DNA of 64,000 nucleotides from the NCBI RefSeq assembly GCF_902506165.1, contig NZ_LR733817.1, positions 4,865,625-4,929,624 on the forward strand. Reading direction: 5' to 3'. The stretch's first letter is position 1. Every line of letters begins with the position of its first letter. This DNA comes from Bosea sp. 29B (GTDB lineage: Bacteria > Pseudomonadota > Alphaproteobacteria > Rhizobiales > Beijerinckiaceae). The position numbers and the translations under genes were made by a program. The notes beneath the pieces were generated by a model. That model saw only the letters and a list, made by a program, of their open reading frames with translations, had not been told where the DNA came from and ran no database searches. This document shows positions 8,658 through 17,552 of the stretch, piece after piece.

Positions 8658-9386
8658 ATGGCGCTTGCGGGCCTGGCAGGGACGCTTCGCTGGCTCGTCG
8701 TCTTCGGCGCCTTCGCGCTCGGCGCCTGGCTGCAGGCGCGCGGCACCATCCCGGCGATCCTCGGCCATGCGCAGGACGTGACTTATCTCATCCGCCAGCA
8801 TCTCGCCCTCGCCGCGATGTCGGGCGCCATCGCGCTCGCCGTCGGCATTCCGCTGGGCATCGTCCTGACGCGCCCGCGCTTCGAGATGTTCGCCGATGCA
8901 GTGACGCAGCTCGTCAATCTCGGCACCACCATCCCGACACTGGCGCTGCTCGCCATCTCGATGTCGTTCCTTGGCATCGGCTCGCCGCCCGCGGTCTTCG
9001 CGCTGTTCGTGCTGACGCTGCTGCCGATCGTGCTCAACACCATCGCCGGCCTGCGCTCGGTGCCGCAGCATCTGATCGAGGCGGCGCGCGGCATGGGCAT
9101 GGCGCCCGGCCAGATCCTGCGGCGGGTGGAACTGCCCAACGCCGTCTTCGTCATCCTGGCAGGCGTGCGCACAGCCTTCGCCATCAATATCGGCACCGTG
9201 CCGCTGGCCTTCCTGATCGGTGGCGGCGGCCTCGGCGAACTCATCTTCACCGGCATCGACCTGATGGAGCCGAGCATGCTGCTGGCGGGCGCGATCCCGA
9301 CGGCGCTGCTTGCCGTGCTCGTCGATTTCCTGATCGGCCAGATCCAGTTCTGGCTGGTCCCGAAAGGCGTCAACCCGTTGCGCTGA
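8658..9386 (+). CDS. yehY: Osmoprotectant ABC transporter permease (YehY/OpuCD-like)
   Basis: A 242-residue second permease subunit. Hydrophobic segments alternate with the EAA loop EAARGMGMAPGQILRRVELP, which closely parallels the one in the upstream permease. The ATG lies one base after the ATPase stop (TGAGATG), the normal operon arrangement. A longer frame that would overlap the ATPase gene is unlikely. It pairs with the 6900-7553 permease to form the heterodimeric channel. The solute-binding protein gene follows after 37 nt with its own ribosome site. Confidence 0.9.
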   Translation: MALAGLAGTLRWLVVFGAFALGAWLQARGTIPAILGHAQDVTYLIRQHLALAAMSGAIALAVGIPLGIVLTRPRFEMFADAVTQLVNLGTTIPTLALLAISMSFLGIGSPPAVFALFVLTLLPIVLNTIAGLRSVPQHLIEAARGMGMAPGQILRRVELPNAVFVILAGVRTAFAINIGTVPLAFLIGGGGLGELIFTGIDLMEPSMLLAGAIPTALLAVLVDFLIGQIQFWLVPKGVNPLR

Positions 9387-9423
9387 GCAGCGGTCAACAC
9401 AACCAGAAAACGGGAGTACGACC

Positions 9424-10314
9424 ATGCACAAGCGCAGTTTCCTGAGGCTCGCTTCCGCCGCTTTGGCCTTCGCCGCCCTGCCGCTTGCCGCGCAGGCGCA
9501 GACCATCGTCGTCGGCGGCAAGAATTTCACCGAGCAGCAGATCATGTCGGAGATGACGACGCAGCTGCTCAAGGCCAAGGGCTTCACCGTCGACAAGCGC
9601 GCGGGCCTAGGCACCGCGCCGCTGCGCCAGGCCCAGGAAGCCGGACAGATCGACCTCTACTGGGAGTACACGGGCACCTCGCTGATCACCTTCAACAAGG
9701 TCTCCGACAAGATGGATGCGGCCGCGACCTATACGAAGGTCAAGGAGCTCGACGCCGCCAAGGGGCTTGTCTGGCTCAATCCGTCCAAGGCCAACAACAC
9801 CTATGCGCTCGCCATGCGCAAGAAGGACGCCGAGGCCAAGGGCGTCAAGACGCTCGACGATCTCGCAACCAAGCTGAAGGCTGGCCAGGCCCTGAAGCTT
9901 GGCTGCAACGCCGAGTTCTACGCCCGTCCCGACGGGCTCGCCCCGCTGCAGAAGACCTATGGCTTCGACTTCGGCCGCGAGAACGTGGTGCGCATGGATA
10001 CCGGCCTGATCTACCAGGCGCTGCGCGATGCCCAAGTCGATGTCGGGCTCGTCTTCGCTACCGACGGGCGCGTCCCGGCCTTCGATTTCGTCATCCTGGC
10101 CGATACCAAGGGCTATTTCCCGACCTATGCGATGACCCCTGTCGTCCGCAAGGAGACGCTCGACAAGAACCCGAAGCTGGCCGAGCTGCTGAACGGGCTC
10201 TCCGCCAAGCTCGACGATGCGACGATGGCCAGGCTCAACGCCTCCGTCGATGTCGACAAGAAGAGCATCGAGGAGGTCGCCGCCGGCTTCCTCAAGGCGC
10301 AGTCGCTGGTCTGA
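9424..10314 (+). CDS. osmF: Glycine betaine/osmoprotectant-binding protein (OsmF/OpuAC family)
   Basis: A 296-residue periplasmic protein with a Sec signal (MHKRSFLRLASAALAF ... AQAQ, cleavage near residue 25). The mature start TIVVGGKNFTEQQIMSEM and the segments DLYWEYTGT and TDGRVPAFD are hallmarks of the OpuAC/OsmF quaternary-amine-binding fold. It is the last transporter gene of the four-gene importer operon. A hairpin lies between it and the nitrilase-fold gene, which may partly terminate transcription. The natural ligand (betaine, choline, proline betaine) cannot be read directly. Confidence 0.9.
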   Translation: MHKRSFLRLASAALAFAALPLAAQAQTIVVGGKNFTEQQIMSEMTTQLLKAKGFTVDKRAGLGTAPLRQAQEAGQIDLYWEYTGTSLITFNKVSDKMDAAATYTKVKELDAAKGLVWLNPSKANNTYALAMRKKDAEAKGVKTLDDLATKLKAGQALKLGCNAEFYARPDGLAPLQKTYGFDFGRENVVRMDTGLIYQALRDAQVDVGLVFATDGRVPAFDFVILADTKGYFPTYAMTPVVRKETLDKNPKLAELLNGLSAKLDDATMARLNASVDVDKKSIEEVAAGFLKAQSLV

Positions 10315-10327
10315 TCGTTCCGCCGAG

Positions 10328-10352
10328 GCCGGAGGCGCACTGCGTCTCCGGC
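10328..10352. terminator. Hairpin between osmF and the nitrilase-fold gene
   Basis: GCCGGAG and CTCCGGC form a 7-bp stem, extended inwards by CGC/GCG. There is no T-run, so it may act as a weak terminator or an mRNA-stabilising end for the importer transcript rather than a full stop. Confidence 0.4.
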
Positions 10353-10369
10353 TGTCCCGCGAGGATCCA

Positions 10370-11227
10370 ATGTCGTCGCTGAAGGTCGCGGTCGCTCAGA
10401 TCCACTGCGAGCCGGCCGATCTCTCCGCCAACCTTGCCGCACATCTTGACGCCATCACGAGGGCGCGTGGGGAGGACGCAGAGCTGCTGCTCTTTCCCGA
10501 GCTGTCGCTGACCGACTATCTCGCCGCTCCCGACTGCGCGGCGCTGGCCCTCAGCCAAGGTGCCGACTTGCTCGACCGTCTCGCCGCGGCGGCTGACGGC
10601 ATCACGGTTTCGGCCGGCTTCATCGAACGCGGCGAGCAGGGCCGCTTCTTTAACAGTCAGGGCCTTTTCCGCAACGGCAGGCTGCTCGCGGTCCATCGCA
10701 AGCTCAACCTGCCGGGTTACGGCGCCCTGCGCGAGGACCGCGTCTACACCCGCGGCGGCGATCTCGCTTCGGTCGAACTTGCGGCAGGTTGGCGCGTCGC
10801 CACGCTGATCTGCGCCGATGCCTGGAACCCGGCATTGCCCTGGCTCGCCGCCCTCGGCGGCGCCAATCTGCTGCTGTTGCCGGCAGCCTCGGCGCTCGCT
10901 GCCGTCGGCGGTGGCTTCGACAATCCACGCGGCTGGCAGATCAATCTCGGTCATACCGCAATGACATACGGCCTGCCGACCCTCTTCGCCAATCATTGCG
11001 GCGCGCGCGGCGGTGCCGCGTTCTGGGGCGGATCGCGCATCCTCGATGCGTCCGGCCATGAGCTGGCGCGAGCGGGAACTGGCCCCGGTCTCATCATGGC
11101 GGAGCTGTCGCAGGCCGATGGCGAGACGGCGCGCCACCGCCTGCCGACCGCCCGCGACAGCGATCCCGTTTTGGTCGGCGAGTTGCTGTGCAGCCTGATC
11201 TCGCACAACGAAAGCCAGCGTTCATGA
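10370..11227 (+). CDS. Carbon-nitrogen hydrolase (nitrilase-superfamily amidase)
   Basis: A 285-residue cytoplasmic hydrolase. The Glu-Lys-Cys triad of the superfamily is visible as E44 (LLFPELSLTDY), K111 (HRKLNLPGYG) and C148 (LICADAWNP). The fold hydrolyses C-N bonds in amides, carbamoyl groups or nitriles. GAGGA precedes the ATG by a few bases. The last four bases overlap the start of the MmgE/PrpD gene, so the two act together. It lies just downstream of a betaine-type importer, so a nitrogenous substrate brought in by that importer is possible. I do not recognise a specific subfamily. Confidence 0.8.
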   Translation: MSSLKVAVAQIHCEPADLSANLAAHLDAITRARGEDAELLLFPELSLTDYLAAPDCAALALSQGADLLDRLAAAADGITVSAGFIERGEQGRFFNSQGLFRNGRLLAVHRKLNLPGYGALREDRVYTRGGDLASVELAAGWRVATLICADAWNPALPWLAALGGANLLLLPAASALAAVGGGFDNPRGWQINLGHTAMTYGLPTLFANHCGARGGAAFWGGSRILDASGHELARAGTGPGLIMAELSQADGETARHRLPTARDSDPVLVGELLCSLISHNESQRS

Positions 11228-12561
11228 CCGACCCGATCGACTTCATCCATGGCTTGAATTTCGCCCAGCTGCCGCCGGAGGTTGTCCATCAGGCCCGCCG
11301 CTGCCTGCTCGATCTCGTCGGTGTCGCGATTAGTGGGCGGCAGACGCAATTGTCCCGCATCGCGCATGATTTCGCGGTCGATCATCTCGGCGCCGGGCAC
11401 AAGGGCGCACGCCTGCTCTTCGACGGGCGTCGGGCGAGCGCTGCGGGTGCTGCCTTCGCCGGGGCGACGACGATCGATTCCTTCGACGCCCATGACGGCC
11501 ACGCCTTGACCAAGGGCCATGCCGGCGTCGCCATCCTGCCTACGCTACTTGCTGTCGCCGATGCCGAAGGCCTGCTCGATGAGGGCGCTCTCGACGGCGA
11601 GGCGCTACTGACCTGCCTCGTCCTCGGCTACGAGATCGCGACACGGGCCGGGATCGCCCTGCATGCCAGCGCCTGCGATTACCACACCTCCGGCGCCTGG
11701 AATGCGCTCGGCTGTGCCGCCGTCGCAGCTCATCTGCTTGGCCTCGACAGCGAGCGCACCCGCCACGCGCTCGGCATCGCCGAATATCACGGCCCGCGCA
11801 GCCAGATGATGCGCTGCATCGACCATCCGACCATGGTCAAGGACGGCTCGGGCTGGGGCGCTCTCGCCGGCGTCAGCGCGGCCTATCTGGCAAAGGACGG
11901 CTTCACCGGCGCGCCGGCGATCACCATGGAGGCACCCGAGCAGGCCGCGATCTGGGCCGATCTCGGAGAGCGCTGGCTGATCCTCGACCAGTACTTCAAG
12001 CCATGGCCGGTCTGCCGCTGGGCGCAACCGGCGATCGAGGCGGCGAGCAGCCTTCTTGGCGGGTATGACTTCGAGGCTTCGGACATTGATCTGATCGAGG
12101 TCGAGACGTTCCATGAAGCCGTGCGGCTCGGCGCGCAACTGCCGGCGACAACGGAGGCGGCGCAGTACGCGATCGGCTTCCCGCTGGCCGCCTTCATCGT
12201 CCGCGGGCGGCTTGGCGCCGAGGAGATCGGCGGCGGTGGCCTCGCCGATCCCGCGATCCAGGGCATGCTGCGACGTATAAGGCTGGTCGAAGCGGCCGAA
12301 TTCTCCTGGTGTTTCCCGGCGGAGAGACTGGCGCGCCTGCGCATTATCCTCAAATCGGGGCAAATCGTGGAATCCGAGACCATGACCGCACGCGGCGACC
12401 GGGGGCGCCCTTTGTCAGATTCCGATCTGCTGGCGAAGTTCAGCTCGTCTGCGGCCCGGCTCGGCAGCGAGCGCAGCGCTCATCTCAGCCATGGCTGCAT
12501 GACGCTGGCCGCAGGCTCTACGGCCGGGCAGCTCTGCGGCGGCCTGTTTTCGCCCATCTGA
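11224..12561 (+). CDS. MmgE/PrpD family protein
   Basis: A 445-residue member of the MmgE/PrpD fold, which includes 2-methylcitrate dehydratase, cis-aconitate decarboxylase and several enzymes of unknown activity. Recognisable family segments are LLDLVGVAISG near residue 30, DSFDAHDGHALTKGHAGVAILP, the AWNALGCAAVAA helix and DHPTMVKDGSGWGALAGVSAAYLA. Length is normal. The ATG overlaps the upstream amidase stop, so they are co-translated. No methylcitrate synthase or propionate genes are nearby, so a propionate role is not supported. The pairing with an amidase suggests a dedicated, unassigned catabolic step. Confidence 0.8.
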   Translation: MTDPIDFIHGLNFAQLPPEVVHQARRCLLDLVGVAISGRQTQLSRIAHDFAVDHLGAGHKGARLLFDGRRASAAGAAFAGATTIDSFDAHDGHALTKGHAGVAILPTLLAVADAEGLLDEGALDGEALLTCLVLGYEIATRAGIALHASACDYHTSGAWNALGCAAVAAHLLGLDSERTRHALGIAEYHGPRSQMMRCIDHPTMVKDGSGWGALAGVSAAYLAKDGFTGAPAITMEAPEQAAIWADLGERWLILDQYFKPWPVCRWAQPAIEAASSLLGGYDFEASDIDLIEVETFHEAVRLGAQLPATTEAAQYAIGFPLAAFIVRGRLGAEEIGGGGLADPAIQGMLRRIRLVEAAEFSWCFPAERLARLRIILKSGQIVESETMTARGDRGRPLSDSDLLAKFSSSAARLGSERSAHLSHGCMTLAAGSTAGQLCGGLFSPI

Positions 12562-12666
12562 AGAGGCTGCCTTGCGGCTGAACACCCGACAGGGGCTTGA
12601 AAATGAGTCGATCGAGGACGGCTTTCTCCCTTCGGGCAAAAGCGGAGGTCGTTATTCCATCTGCAT

Positions 12667-12684
12667 CGTTCTTTTGAAAGAACG
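12667..12684. promoter_or_regulatory. Palindrome upstream of the SsuD-like monooxygenase
   Basis: CGTTCTTT-TG-AAAGAACG is a perfect 8-2-8 inverted repeat followed at once by a GTTTCATTG half-site. It lies in the 237-nt gap between the MmgE/PrpD gene and the monooxygenase gene and resembles, but is not identical to, the 520-536 palindrome. A regulator binding site is likely; the regulator is unknown. Nothing else was recognised in 12562-12798. Confidence 0.45.
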
Positions 12685-12798
12685 TTTCATTGACGCGGCG
12701 CTGAGCGGGCGCGCAGTCTGGGGCACGCGCAAATGCTGCCCGATGCTGTCTTCGGGCGAGCTGCAAACTTGCTGACCGGCCGACTGCGACACGACGAT

Positions 12799-13869
12799 AT
12801 GAGCCTTGAATCCGAATACCTCTGGTACATCCCCAATGTCGTCGAGCCCGGTCATCGCGGCGATTCCGCGGGTAAGGGCCATAACAGCCTGGAGACGCTG
12901 ACCAGCCACGCCAGGGCGCTGGAAGAGCACGGCTGGAAGGGCGCGCTGATCGGCACCGGCTGGGGCCGGCCGGACACCTTCACGGTGGCGGCCGCGCTTG
13001 CAGCCCGCACCACCAGCTTCGAGCCGCTGATCGCGATCCGCCCGGGCTATTGGCGGCCGGCGAACTTCGCCTCCGCCGTGGCGACGCTCGACCACCTGAC
13101 CAGCGGGCGCGTGCGCATCAACATCGTCTCCGGCAAGGACAATCTCGCCGCCTATGGCGACAGCGAGGGCGACCAGGCGCATCGCTATGGCCGCACCAGG
13201 GAGTTCATGCGCCTCGTCCGCCGGCTCTGGACTGAAGAGAATGTCGACTTCGCCGGCGAGCATTTCCGGGTCGACGGATCGACCGTAGTGCCGCGTATCG
13301 AGCAGCGCGGCGCTCGGCGCCATCCCAGGCTCTATTTCGGCGGCGCCTCCGAGGCGGCCGAGCGGGTAGCTGCGGCTGACGCGGACGTCCAGCTCTTCTG
13401 GGGCGAGCCGCTCGAGGATATCAGACAGCGCATCGAGCGGCTGCAGAGGCTGAGCCGCGATCTCGACCGCGACCTGCCGCCGCTCGAATTTGGGTTGCGG
13501 ATCACGACCCTGGTTCGCGACACCACGGAGCAGGCCTGGGCGGATGCGCAGGTCAAAGTCGCCGAGATGGCGCAGGGCAAGGGCGGCGGCTGGAACGACC
13601 ATCGGCGCGGCGTCGCTGTCGGCCAGCAGCGCCTGTTCGACCTGCAAGGCCGCGGCGAGGTGCTCGACGACAATCTCTACACCACGCCGGGCAAGTTCGG
13701 CGGCGGCGGGGCCGGCACCACCTGGCTGGTCGGCTCGGCCGAGGACGTGGCGCGTTCGTTGCGCAAGTACCGTGACCTCGGCATCAGCTATTTCGTCCTG
13801 TCGGACACACCCTATCTGCCCGAGATCAGGCGGCAGGGCGACCAGCTGCTGCCCTTGCTGCGGGCCTGA
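12799..13869 (+). CDS. LLM-class flavin-dependent monooxygenase, alkanesulfonate monooxygenase-like (SsuD family)
   Basis: About 356 residues from the ATG at MSLESEYLWYIPN; an upstream in-frame ATG at 12733 would add 22 residues, and neither has a strong ribosome site. The TIM-barrel luciferase-like fold is evident from GWKGALIGTGWGRPDTFTVAAALA, LTSGRVRINIVSG, RLYFGGAS-like PRLYFGGAS and the C-terminal GAGTTWLVGSAEDVA. These align by eye with SsuD, which uses FMNH2 and O2 to release sulfite from alkanesulfonates. No SsuE reductase or sulfonate transporter is nearby; it is convergent with a phosphonate-type importer instead. The true substrate could be a sulfonate or another oxidisable compound. 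Confidence 0.8.
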   Translation: MSLESEYLWYIPNVVEPGHRGDSAGKGHNSLETLTSHARALEEHGWKGALIGTGWGRPDTFTVAAALAARTTSFEPLIAIRPGYWRPANFASAVATLDHLTSGRVRINIVSGKDNLAAYGDSEGDQAHRYGRTREFMRLVRRLWTEENVDFAGEHFRVDGSTVVPRIEQRGARRHPRLYFGGASEAAERVAAADADVQLFWGEPLEDIRQRIERLQRLSRDLDRDLPPLEFGLRITTLVRDTTEQAWADAQVKVAEMAQGKGGGWNDHRRGVAVGQQRLFDLQGRGEVLDDNLYTTPGKFGGGGAGTTWLVGSAEDVARSLRKYRDLGISYFVLSDTPYLPEIRRQGDQLLPLLRA

Positions 13870-13870
13870 A

Positions 13871-13892
13871 ACGGGAGGCGCCTGCCTCCCGT
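13871..13892. terminator. Bidirectional hairpin between convergent genes
   Basis: ACGGGAGGC-GCCT-GCCTCCCGT is a perfect 9-bp stem with a 4-nt loop. It sits right after the monooxygenase stop and before the end of phnE on the other strand, so it can serve both transcripts. It lacks a T-run. Confidence 0.55.
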
Positions 13893-13913
13893 CTCGGGCT
13901 GTCGGTCCTGCGC

Positions 13914-15545
13914 TCAGATCACCTTCGCGCGCAACGTCGCGGTGACGATCTCGGTGACCACCACCACCGCGAAGATCACGACGAGCACGAGCCCGACCTG
14001 ATCCCAGTAGAGATTGTCCATCGCCGCCTGCAGGGCGACGCCGAGGCCGCCCGCGCCGACCAGGCCGAGCACGGCGCTCTCGCGCACATTGATGTCCCAG
14101 CGGAACAGGCTGACGGCGAGGAAGGCCGGCTTCACCTGCGGCCAGAAGCCCTTGAGCAGCACCGAACGCCAGGGTGCTCCCGCCGCCCGCAGCGCCTCGA
14201 TCGGGCCGGGCTTGGCCTCCTCGATCGCCTCCGCCAGGAACTTGCCGGTGAAGCCGATCGAATGCACCGCCACCGCCATCACGCCGGCGAGCGCGCCGGG
14301 CCCGAACACGGCGACGAAGAGCAGCGCCCAGACCAGCGTATGCACCGAGCGGGTCGCGACCAGGATGAAGCGGCCGAGCGTGTTGACCCAGGCCGAGGAC
14401 GAGATGTTGCGGGCGCACATCAGCGCCACCGGCGTCGCCATGAGGATCGCCAGCACCGTGCCGAGCGTCGCGGTGTGCAGCGTCTCGATCAGCGCCTGCT
14501 GCACGGTCTTGGGAAAGTAAGCCCAGTCGATCGGCCACATCCTGGCGAAGAGGTCGGCCGTCTGCGCCGGCGCGTCATAGAGGAATTCCGGAATCACCTC
14601 GATGGTCTGGACCGACCAGCCCAGCGCCAGCGCCGCCAGGGCCCAAAAGGCGAGGCGCATGCCGCGCTCGGCCGCAGTGAAGCGGTGCCAGACCGGGCCG
14701 TTGGCACCGGCCTTGACCTCGCCGCTTGGCGCCTCGTCCTGGTAGACCCGGCGCATGAAGGCCGAGAGGATCTCGCCGGCCATCACCGCCAGGATGATCG
14801 CGATGATGATGGTCAGCACGAAGTCGTAGTCGAAGCGCTGGAAGGCGGTGAACAGGGTGGCGCCGATGCCACCGCCACCGACGAGGCCGACCAGGGCGGA
14901 ATTGCGCAGGTTCGAGTCGAGTTGGTAGGCGGCAAAGCCGATGAAGCGCGGCAGCACCTGCGGCACCACGCCCATGACCACGACCGAGAGGAAGGGTGAG
15001 CCGGCGGCGCGCAGCGCCTCGATCGGCTTCATCGACATCTCTTCGATCGCCTCGGCGATCAATTTGGCGATGAAGCCGATGGTGGCGACGATCAGCGCCA
15101 GGATGCCGGCGAGCGCGCCGAAGCCGACCGCCTTGACGAAGAGGATGGCGACGATGACCGGGTGGAAGGTCCGGCAGAGCGCGATCAAACCGCGTGCCAG
15201 GATCGTCACCGGCAGCGGCATCAGGTTGCGGGCGGCGCAGAGACCGACTGGCAGGGCGAGCAGCACGCCGGCGCCGGTCGCGATGATGGCGATCTGCAGC
15301 GATTCCAGCATGCCCTGCGCGAGCAGCTGCATCTTGTCCTGCGCCAGGTTCGGCGGGAACATGCGGCCAAGGAAGCGCGCACCATTGCCGAGGCCCTGGA
15401 CGAAACGCTCCCAGCGGATGTCGACGATCCCCGCCGCATAGATCACATAGGCGACGAACAGCACCGCGCCGAGGCGCAGCGGCCAGTTCGGCGGGAAGGC
15501 ACGGGCGCGCAGGCTGAGGCCCTCGCTGAGGGGAGGAGCGCTCAT
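13914..15545 (-). CDS. phnE: Phosphonate ABC transporter permease, two PhnE domains fused
   Basis: A 543-residue protein made of two PhnE-type permease halves in one chain. The ATPase-docking loop occurs twice: [20 protein letters not shown] (about residues 165-184) and [20 protein letters not shown] (about 435-455). Most bacteria encode the two permeases separately, so this is a fused form. Its start overlaps the phnC stop by four bases. It is the last gene of the minus-strand phnD-phnC-phnE operon. The class imports phosphonates, phosphate esters or phosphite. No C-P lyase genes occur in the window. Confidence 0.88.
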   Translation of the reverse strand: MSAPPLSEGLSLRARAFPPNWPLRLGAVLFVAYVIYAAGIVDIRWERFVQGLGNGARFLGRMFPPNLAQDKMQLLAQGMLESLQIAIIATGAGVLLALPVGLCAARNLMPLPVTILARGLIALCRTFHPVIVAILFVKAVGFGALAGILALIVATIGFIAKLIAEAIEEMSMKPIEALRAAGSPFLSVVVMGVVPQVLPRFIGFAAYQLDSNLRNSALVGLVGGGGIGATLFTAFQRFDYDFVLTIIIAIILAVMAGEILSAFMRRVYQDEAPSGEVKAGANGPVWHRFTAAERGMRLAFWALAALALGWSVQTIEVIPEFLYDAPAQTADLFARMWPIDWAYFPKTVQQALIETLHTATLGTVLAILMATPVALMCARNISSSAWVNTLGRFILVATRSVHTLVWALLFVAVFGPGALAGVMAVAVHSIGFTGKFLAEAIEEAKPGPIEALRAAGAPWRSVLLKGFWPQVKPAFLAVSLFRWDINVRESAVLGLVGAGGLGVALQAAMDNLYWDQVGLVLVVIFAVVVVTEIVTATLRAKVI

Positions 15546-16333
15546 TCCATCCAGCCTTCGCCGCCATAGATCTCGGCGAGATGGCTGTCCTGCAGCCCGG
15601 CCGGCGGGCCGTCATAGACGACGAGGCCCTTCGACATGCCGATCATCCGCAGCGCATAGCGGCGAGCCAGCGCCACGTTGTGGATGTTGACCAGCACGGG
15701 GATATTGCGCTCGCGCCCGACCTTGGCGAGCAGTTCCATGATCTCGACCGAGGTCTTGGGATCGAGCGAGGAGGTCGGCTCGTCGGCGAGGATGAGGTCC
15801 GGCTCCTGCATCACCGCGCGGGCGATGCCGACGCGCTGGCGCTGGCCGCCGGAGAGCTGGTCGGCGCGGCGGGTGGCGAAGTCGCCGAGCCCGACCGATT
15901 CCAGCAGTGCGAAGGCGCGGGCGATATCCTCTTCGGGGAAGCGCCGCGTCCAGGCGCGCCAGACCGGGACATAGCCGAGTCGGCCGCAGAGCACGTTCTC
16001 GATCACCGTCAGCCGCTCGACCAGGTTGTATTCCTGGAAGACCATGCCGAGGCGCCGGCGTGCGGCCCTGAGCGGCTCACCCTGCAGCTTCGCCAGATCG
16101 GTTCCGCCCAGCATGATTGAGCCGGAGGTCGGATCGACCAGCCGGTTGATGCAGCGGATCAGCGTCGACTTGCCGGTGCCGGACGGGCCGATGATCGCGA
16201 CGATGCCAGGCTCGGTGACGCTGAGCGAGATGTCGCGCAGGACCGGCTGCCCCTTGCGGTACTCCTTGACGAGGTTGCGGATGATGAGCGCCCGGCCATG
16301 GCCGGGCGCCTCTGCGGCGGGAAGCGCGCTCAT
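15542..16333 (-). CDS. phnC: Phosphonate ABC transporter ATP-binding protein
   Basis: A 263-residue ATPase. Walker A is [10 protein letters not shown] (K55), Q-loop [12 protein letters not shown], signature [11 protein letters not shown] and Walker [14 protein letters not shown]. The segment [17 protein letters not shown] ... GRLGY is characteristic of PhnC. It lies between phnD (21 nt upstream) and the fused phnE, which it overlaps by four bases. Confidence 0.9.
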   Translation of the reverse strand: MSALPAAEAPGHGRALIIRNLVKEYRKGQPVLRDISLSVTEPGIVAIIGPSGTGKSTLIRCINRLVDPTSGSIMLGGTDLAKLQGEPLRAARRRLGMVFQEYNLVERLTVIENVLCGRLGYVPVWRAWTRRFPEEDIARAFALLESVGLGDFATRRADQLSGGQRQRVGIARAVMQEPDLILADEPTSSLDPKTSVEIMELLAKVGRERNIPVLVNIHNVALARRYALRMIGMSKGLVVYDGPPAGLQDSHLAEIYGGEGWME

Positions 16334-16354
16334 GAGCTTGCTATGGCTTTCGCG

Positions 16355-17407
16355 TCAGGGAGCCTTGGCCGGCGCGGGCTGCTGCGCCTTCTTCTTGGCG
16401 AGCTCGTCGGCCTCGCGCTTGGCTTCGGTGTCGTAGGCCGACTTGTTGTAGGGCGTGCCCGACTTCTCGGCGACATCGCGCACGACCGCCCAGTCCTTCT
16501 GGTAGGTGATCGGCAGGAAGCGATCGTCGCCGTTGAACTCCTTGGTCATCTCCGGGGTGAAGCGGAAGGAGAAGAAGCAGTCGGTCAGCTTCTTGGCGAG
16601 CTCGGGCTTGAGGTCGTGCGCATAGGCGAAGGACGAGGTCGGGAAGATCGCGCTGCGATAGATCTCGCGGGTGTCCTCCTTCTTGATCGTGCCGCGCACG
16701 ATCATGCGCTCATAGACGTCACCGGCGACCGCGCCCATGTCATAGTCGCCCGAGACCACACCGAGGATCGACTTGTCATGGCCGCCCGACATCAGCGGCT
16801 TGTAGTCCTTGTCGGCCTCGAGCCCATGCTCGGGGAAGAGCACGCGCGGGGCGAGGTTGCCGGAATTGGACGAGGGCGAGGTGTGGGCGACCTTCTTGTC
16901 CTTGAGATCCGACAGCTTCTGATAGGGGCTGGAGGCCTTGACCACGGCGACGAGGTTGTAGCCGCGCACGCCGGCGGCGGAGCCCTTGGCGGCGAACGGG
17001 ATCGCGCCGGCGAGGTTGACGGCAAAGCCGGTCGGGCCGGTCGAGAAGCCGGCAAAGTGCAGGCGGCCCGAGCGCATCGCCTCGATCTCGGCTGAGTTCG
17101 ACTGCACGGGATAATAGACGATGCGCTTGCCAGTGCAGGCGGCGAGATGGTCGGTCAGCGGCTTGAAGATGTTGGCGTAGACGGCAGGGTCCTCGACCGG
17201 CGTATAGGCCCAGACCAGCGCCGACGGATCCTTCAGCTTCGAGGCCTCGGTCGGCACGTCGGCGACCAGGTCCTTGTTAGCGTCGCAATACATCGTGTCG
17301 AGCTGGCCGCGATTGGGGCAGGCGTCCTGCGCCTGCGCCGCCCCAGTGAGCCCGAGGCTAAGGAGCAACGAAGTCGTGGCGGACAGGCAAGTCAGCATCT
17401 TGGTCAT
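16355..17407 (-). CDS. phnD: Phosphonate ABC transporter substrate-binding protein
   Basis: A 350-residue periplasmic protein with a Sec signal ending in AQA-QDA at about residue 26. The PhnD signatures LKDKKVAHTSPSSNSGNLAPR and MRSGRLHFAGFSTGPT are present. These resemble PhnD-like ligand pockets in which backbone amides and Ser/Thr bind the phosphonate oxygens. The C-terminus ends in a Lys/Ala/Pro-rich tail. It is first in the operon and divergent from the HAD hydrolase, with a Pho-box-like 18-mer between them. Confidence 0.88.
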   Translation of the reverse strand: MTKMLTCLSATTSLLLSLGLTGAAQAQDACPNRGQLDTMYCDANKDLVADVPTEASKLKDPSALVWAYTPVEDPAVYANIFKPLTDHLAACTGKRIVYYPVQSNSAEIEAMRSGRLHFAGFSTGPTGFAVNLAGAIPFAAKGSAAGVRGYNLVAVVKASSPYQKLSDLKDKKVAHTSPSSNSGNLAPRVLFPEHGLEADKDYKPLMSGGHDKSILGVVSGDYDMGAVAGDVYERMIVRGTIKKEDTREIYRSAIFPTSSFAYAHDLKPELAKKLTDCFFSFRFTPEMTKEFNGDDRFLPITYQKDWAVVRDVAEKSGTPYNKSAYDTEAKREADELAKKKAQQPAPAKAP

Positions 17408-17455
17408 AGTCGGCGTCTCTCCCGGTCGATCTTGATTATGAGCTGGCTATAGTAT

Positions 17456-17473
17456 GTGACACAAAACTGTCAT
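17456..17473 (+). promoter_or_regulatory. Pho-box-like element in phnD/HAD divergent promoter
   Basis: GTGACAC-AAAA-CTGTCAT. The right half is a perfect PhoB half-site (CTGTCAT) and the left half is degenerate; read as an inverted repeat it is TGACA-N6-TGTCA. The 11-mer CAAAACTGTCA is shared with the element upstream of the DUF47-pit operon at 20381-20398. TATAG-like -10 sequence for phnD adjoins it. PhoB control is plausible; a dedicated repressor is the alternative. Confidence 0.45.
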
Positions 17474-17552
17474 ATTCCAGCCGGACCGGACCCCTGATCT
17501 TACGACTAAAGTGGCCTTGTCCACGACGAGAGCAGGCTCCGCCTCAATCCTG

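Noticed and set aside
17456..17473. A dedicated PhnF-type GntR operator instead of a Pho box
   Set aside because: TGACA-N6-TGTCA would suit a dimer, but no GntR gene is nearby and the 11-mer shared with the pit promoter favours PhoB; kept only as an alternative.
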